Position numbers and translations under genes: made by a program. The notes beneath the pieces are model-generated. The model searched no databases, had not been told where the DNA came from, and worked only from the letters and a program-made list of their open reading frames with translations. Below, piece by piece: positions 63,216-64,000 of a stretch of 64,000 bases of DNA. The stretch is from Gorsachius magnificus (lineage: Eukaryota; Chordata; Aves; Pelecaniformes; Ardeidae): assembly GCA_034008185.1 (NCBI GenBank), contig CM067109.1, forward strand, positions 30,970,885-31,034,884, given 5' to 3'. Within the stretch, counting starts at the first letter, position 1. Every line of letters starts with the position of its first letter.

Positions 63216-64000
63216 CAATAAGATGCCTGACAAAATACAGTATCTCCCTGAAATGGCTTGGTGCATTGAGGCATCATAGTATGCAGTCTTGCTCTAAACT
63301 TGGGTATTTTGAAGACAAAACATTATTTTCAATTCATGCATTTGTAACAGGAAAACATGATCGTATTTTAAAATGTGGCTACATTTTTTATATGACAAAA
63401 TGTGAACTTTGTTAATGGCAGCATGTAACTATGTTAGTGTGGACTTCAGCACCAAATTTCCAGTAAGTTCCCATACAGAGAGGAGTTTTTCCTTGAGACA
63501 TTAGACTGGACATGTTTCAGACCATTTCTTTGGGGATGTGCACATGCTAAAACTCAGTGTCTGGCTTACAGAGCCTCTTGTCACTGAACCCAGAAGAGAA
63601 CACAGCTTATTTCCAGACAAAATTTTCAAGGTGAGATTCTGTTAATTGAAGGGTAATGTCAGTCTGGAAATGTTTTCTTTTCACACCACTCATTTAGGGA
63701 TGGTAGGAATTTATAACCCTTTAGATTTATATTTTCTCTCTCTTCTCTCTCATATACCAACAAATGGTTCATTCTGCTTAAGCCAAACATAATTCTCCGA
63801 CATAACTTTGAAAATTGAATTAATGTTTGGCCAATACACATGAAGGCTAATGAAATTTTGAGATTAGGGGAAGCAGAACAAGTTGAGGCTAAGAAAACAC
63901 ACTCTCTGCAGAGAGTCTCTTTAGACTTGGTGTGGAAGAAGGTGCCAGTGTAATAAGCACAGGGGAAGCAGGAAAACATCTGACACTGTAGCCCAGTGGA
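63216..64000. other. Non-coding unique sequence to window end
   Basis: No mobile element recognised. A 106-codon minus-strand frame (63659-63979) has no domain signature. Confidence 0.45.

Overview
The window looks like vertebrate, and specifically avian, nuclear DNA. It is AT-rich (by eye) and has no long open frames and no operon-like packing. Its recognisable content is CR1 LINE copies ending in the typical CR1 3' tail, plus avian endogenous-retrovirus LTRs starting TGTCATGGTTTAACC or TGTATTGGGTTTGCG. Repeat spectrum and base composition suggest intergenic or intronic sequence of a large bird chromosome. I cannot name the species.

Layout. Bases 1-81 are the 5' end of an LTR on the minus strand that runs off the left edge. 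Bases 82-14494 are mostly unique sequence. They hold a possible decayed coding stretch on the minus strand (2905-3277) and a pair of about 94% identical direct repeats (5941-6103 and 8125-8278). A 3' CR1 fragment lies in minus orientation at 14495-14914. A longer, internally deleted CR1 with reverse-transcriptase remnants lies at 17510-19381 (plus). From 19382 to about 33400 the sequence is mostly unique, with one well-supported candidate internal coding exon of 83 bp at 28379-28461 (plus). If that exon is real, most of the flanking DNA is intron of an unidentified gene. An old, heavily decayed CR1 is at 33400-34217. A perfect 15-bp-stem hairpin is at 37986-38024. An AT-rich island is at 40895-41060 and an ancient-repeat relic at 42001-42075. 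Another CR1 3' end is at 45478-45970. The 13.4 kb from 45971 to 59419 has no element I can recognise.

The most structured part is 59420-61104: an LTR of about 1.1 kb (outer) interrupted by a complete 590-bp LTR of a second family (inner). Each has a near-matching 5-bp target duplication. A GAATA pentanucleotide array follows at 61621-61753, and a last CR1 3' end at 62872-63215.

No tRNA, rRNA, CRISPR array or novel multi-gene system is visible. Almost all open frames are short chance frames or lie in transposon remnants. The candidate exon, the nested LTRs, the long hairpin and the dispersed repeat pair are the observations most worth following up.
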